Below, in pieces: positions 61,561 through 64,000 of a stretch of DNA of 64,000 bases (its first letter is position 1; each line of letters opens with the position of its first letter). Below the pieces are notes generated by a model that had not been told where the DNA came from, made no database searches, and saw only the letters and a list, made by a program, of their open reading frames with translations. The stretch spans positions 1 through 64,000 of the forward strand of contig NZ_JAFGYY010000014.1 of assembly GCF_017491605.1 (NCBI RefSeq), written 5' to 3'. Source of the stretch: Pseudomonas sp. 30_B. Lineage in GTDB: Bacteria > Pseudomonadota > Gammaproteobacteria > Pseudomonadales > Pseudomonadaceae. The position numbers and the translations under genes were made by a program.

Positions 61561-62178
61561 ATGCTCAAGATCTGGGGCCGGAAGAATTCCTCCAACGTGC
61601 GCAAGGCGCTCTGGTGCGCGGAGGAGGCGGGCCTGGCGTACGAACGGATCGACGCCGGTGGCGCCTTCGGCCTGGTCAACGAGGCACCGTACCGCGCCCT
61701 GAACCCCAATGGCGTGGTGCCGACCCTGGACGACGACGGCTTCATCCTCTGGGAGTCCAACACCATCGTCCGCTACCTGGCCGCGCGCTACGCGCCGGAC
61801 CTGTACCCGCAGGACCTGCAGGCCCGCGCCAGCGCGGAAAAGTGGATGGACTGGACGACCTCGTCCTTCGCCGCGCCGTTCCGCACCGTGTTCTGGGGCA
61901 CCCTGCGCACCCCGCCGGAGCAGCGCGACGCCGCCGCCATCCAGGCCGCCATCGATACCTGCGTGAGCCTTCTGGCGATCCCCGAGGCGACGCTGGCGAA
62001 ACAGCCGTACCTCACCGGCGAACAATTCGGCATGGGTGACATTCCGCTGGGCAGCTTCATCTATGCTTGGTTCGAAATGCCCATCGAACGCCCGGCGCAG
62101 CCGCATCTCAAAGCCTGGTACGAACGCCTGAAGGCGCGCCCGGCCTACCGCGACGCCGTGATGACCGACCTGACCTGA
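61561..62178 (+). CDS. Glutathione S-transferase family protein
   Basis: A 205-residue GST: N-terminal domain LKIWGRKNSSNVRKALWCAEEAGL, cis-Pro in NPNGVVPTLDDDGFILWESNTIVRYLA, and C-terminal helices (LTGEQFGMGDIPLGSFIY). Ser or Asn in KNSSNVRK is the probable glutathione-activating residue. Substrate not known. Confidence 0.93.
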   Translation: MLKIWGRKNSSNVRKALWCAEEAGLAYERIDAGGAFGLVNEAPYRALNPNGVVPTLDDDGFILWESNTIVRYLAARYAPDLYPQDLQARASAEKWMDWTTSSFAAPFRTVFWGTLRTPPEQRDAAAIQAAIDTCVSLLAIPEATLAKQPYLTGEQFGMGDIPLGSFIYAWFEMPIERPAQPHLKAWYERLKARPAYRDAVMTDLT

Positions 62179-62284
62179 ACGCTTGCGCGTGCCCCGGAGG
62201 TTGCAATCCTCGCCGCGTGCCCTTATCAAGCAGGCCTTTTTTCAAAGACATGCGTCTTTCCACCGACTTGCAACGGGAATACCC

Positions 62285-63217
62285 ATGAGTTCCGCGCTGT
62301 CCATCCGTCAACTGACGAAGACTTACGGCAACGGCTTCCAGGCCCTCAAGGGCATCGATCTGGACGTCGCCGAAGGCGATTTCTTCGCCCTGCTGGGCCC
62401 CAACGGCGCCGGCAAATCCACCACCATCGGCATCCTCTCCACCCTGGTGAACAAGACCAGCGGCACGGTCAACGTGTTCGGCCATGACCTGGACAAGGAT
62501 CCGTACGGCCTGAAGCGCTGCCTGGGCGTGGTGCCCCAGGAATTCAACTTCAACCAGTTCGAGAAGGTGTTCGACATCGTCGTCACCCAGGCCGGCTACT
62601 ACGGCATCCCCATGAGCGTGGCCAAGGGGCGCGCCGAGAAGTACCTGACCCAGCTGGGCCTGTGGGACAAGCGCAATTCCGCCTCCCGCGAACTCTCCGG
62701 CGGCATGAAGCGCCGCCTGATGATCGCCCGCGCGCTGGTGCACGAGCCGCGCCTGTTGATCCTCGACGAACCCACCGCCGGCGTGGACATCGAATTGCGC
62801 CGCTCGATGTGGAACTTCCTCACCGAGCTCAACGGCGAAGGCATCAGCATCATCCTCACCACGCACTACCTGGAGGAGGCCGAGCAGCTGTGCCGCAACA
62901 TCGCGATCATCGACCACGGCACCATCGTGGAGAACACCAGCATGCGCAAGCTGTTGAACAAGCTGCACGTGGAAACCTTCTACCTCGACCTGAAGGCCAC
63001 GCTGGCCGAAGCGCCGAAGCTTGACGGCTACCCCGTGCGCCTGGTGGATGACCACACCCTGGAAGTGCAGGTGGACAAGGCCATGGGCATCAACGGCCTG
63101 TTCGCCCAGCTCAACGCCCAGGGCCTGGAAGTGCTGAGCCTGCGCAACAAGAGCAATCGCCTGGAGGAGCTGTTCGTGTCGCTGGTGGAGAAGAATCTGT
63201 CGAAGGTGGCCGTATGA
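62285..63217 (+). CDS. ABC-2 type exporter ATPase (YadG-like)
   Basis: A 310-residue ATPase with Walker A GPNGAGKST (about 40-48), Q-loop VVPQEFNFNQFE, signature LSGGMKRR, Walker B LLILDEPTAGVD and switch His (LTTHYLEEAEQL). The C-terminal 80 residues form the extra domain of YadG-like ATPases. It pairs with the permease encoded immediately downstream (ATGA overlap). Substrate unknown. The start at 62285 (MSSALSIRQLTKTYG) is clear. Confidence 0.95.
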   Translation: MSSALSIRQLTKTYGNGFQALKGIDLDVAEGDFFALLGPNGAGKSTTIGILSTLVNKTSGTVNVFGHDLDKDPYGLKRCLGVVPQEFNFNQFEKVFDIVVTQAGYYGIPMSVAKGRAEKYLTQLGLWDKRNSASRELSGGMKRRLMIARALVHEPRLLILDEPTAGVDIELRRSMWNFLTELNGEGISIILTTHYLEEAEQLCRNIAIIDHGTIVENTSMRKLLNKLHVETFYLDLKATLAEAPKLDGYPVRLVDDHTLEVQVDKAMGINGLFAQLNAQGLEVLSLRNKSNRLEELFVSLVEKNLSKVAV

Positions 63218-63993
63218 GCAGCGAACTGCGCGCCAACTGGGTCGCCCTCAACACCATCGTCTACCGCGAAGTCCGCCGTTTCCTGCGTATCTGGCCGCAG
63301 ACCCTGCTGCCGCCGGCGATCACCATGGTTCTGTACTTCGTCATCTTCGGCAATCTGATCGGCCGGCAGATCGGCGACATGGGCGGCTTCACCTACATGC
63401 AGTACATCGTGCCCGGCCTGATCATGATGTCGGTGATCACCAACTCCTACGGCAACGTGGTGTCGAGCTTCTTCGGCAGCAAGTTCCAGCGCAACATCGA
63501 GGAGCTGCTGGTGTCGCCGGTGTCGCCGCACACCATCCTCCTGGGCTTCGTCGCCGGCGGCGTGCTGCGCGGGCTGGCGGTGGGCCTGATCGTCACCCTG
63601 CTGTCGCTGTTCTTCACCGACCTGCAGGTCCATCACATCGGCATCACCGTGCTGGTGGTGCTGCTGACGGCGGCGATCTTCTCCATGGGCGGCTTCGTCA
63701 ACGCGGTGTTCGCGCGCAATTTCGACGACATCTCGATCATCCCGACCTTCGTGCTGACGCCGCTGACCTACCTGGGCGGGGTGTTCTACTCGATCACCCT
63801 GCTGCCGCCGTTCTGGCAGACCGTGTCGCTGGCCAACCCGATCCTGCACATGGTCAATGCCTTCCGTTACGGCATCCTTGGCGTGTCCGACATCCGCATC
63901 GGTACGGCGGTGGTCTTCATGCTGGTGGCGACCGTGGTGCTGTATTTCTTCTGCGTGCGCCTGTTGGTGAGCGGGCGGGGGATGCGGCAGTGA
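63214..63993 (+). CDS. ABC-2 type exporter permease (YadH-like)
   Basis: A 259-residue membrane protein with six hydrophobic segments; the ABC-2 signature is FQRNIEELLVSPVSPHTILLGFVAGGVLRG. Its ATG overlaps the ATPase stop codon. The stop TGA at 63991-63993 overlaps a further ATG at 63993 (Met-Ala-Val...), probably the next coupled gene, which runs off the right edge. Confidence 0.95.
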   Translation: MSSELRANWVALNTIVYREVRRFLRIWPQTLLPPAITMVLYFVIFGNLIGRQIGDMGGFTYMQYIVPGLIMMSVITNSYGNVVSSFFGSKFQRNIEELLVSPVSPHTILLGFVAGGVLRGLAVGLIVTLLSLFFTDLQVHHIGITVLVVLLTAAIFSMGGFVNAVFARNFDDISIIPTFVLTPLTYLGGVFYSITLLPPFWQTVSLANPILHMVNAFRYGILGVSDIRIGTAVVFMLVATVVLYFFCVRLLVSGRGMRQ

Positions 63994-64000
63994 TGGCCGT

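Overview
The window is a chromosomal segment of a Pseudomonas, most like the P. aeruginosa / nitroreducens / citronellolis side of the genus. It is GC-rich. From memory, the order of most genes follows the P. aeruginosa PAO1 block PA2858 down to PA2811: tesA, oprI, tRNA-Ser, earP-efp, ohr-ohrR, class II DAHP synthase, deaD, tpm, htpX, alaA-like, msrB, gpx-ospR, sagS-like, a tRNA-Glu/Gly/Gly cluster, the 'PA2817 family' gene, fadE, and an ABC-2 exporter. PAO1 locus numbers here are recalled, not searched.

Layout. 1-7.98 kb: FtsX-like permease and ATPase divergent from tesA, an L,D-transpeptidase, oprI, tRNA-Ser, and the EarP/EF-P arginine-rhamnosylation pair. 8.0-15.9 kb: Ohr/OhrR, a LysR/DUF1127 pair, a YcaQ-family protein, class II DAHP synthase, a flavin monooxygenase and a spermidine-synthase-like protein. 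15.9-19.4 kb: a MITE-like repeat, then an accessory pair of a TpsB-type outer-membrane transporter and a Gly/Thr-rich lipoprotein. 19.7-35 kb: housekeeping and redox genes (crotonase, DEAD-box helicase, LigB-type dioxygenase, Tpm, HtpX, aminotransferase, MsrB, Gpx, OspR, SagS-like kinase, fRMsr, GST). 35.05-35.37 kb: three tRNA genes. 35.6-54.6 kb: a large accessory block with a three-gene type I secretion system, a LuxR-type regulator with a degenerate receiver, and two giant paralogous secreted repeat proteins of about 2,110 and 2,140 residues. 55-64 kb: HAD phosphatase, TerC, then core genes up to an ABC-2 exporter that reaches the right edge.

How it fits together. The 35.6-54.6 kb block is the most unusual part. 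An ABC transporter, a membrane fusion protein and a TolC-like protein form a translationally coupled operon. It faces two giant genes with matching N-terminal (about 585 residues) and C-terminal (about 450 residues) regions, but unrelated central repeat arrays: seven units of 465 bp in one and six units of 546 bp in the other. Their upstream regions share a CTCCCA-N7-TRGGAG element about 105 bp before each start, and their downstream hairpins are also alike. This suggests duplication of a secreted-adhesin gene with replacement of the middle cassette, under shared control that may involve the neighbouring regulator.

Other regulatory structure can be read directly: three copies of TTGYGCAYYAA around ohr and ohrR, a 30-bp palindrome upstream of gpx-ospR, several bidirectional hairpin terminators, three REP-like inverted repeats with a GTAGGAGCG core, and two copies of a 140-197 bp element with terminal inverted repeats, each abutting a stop codon.
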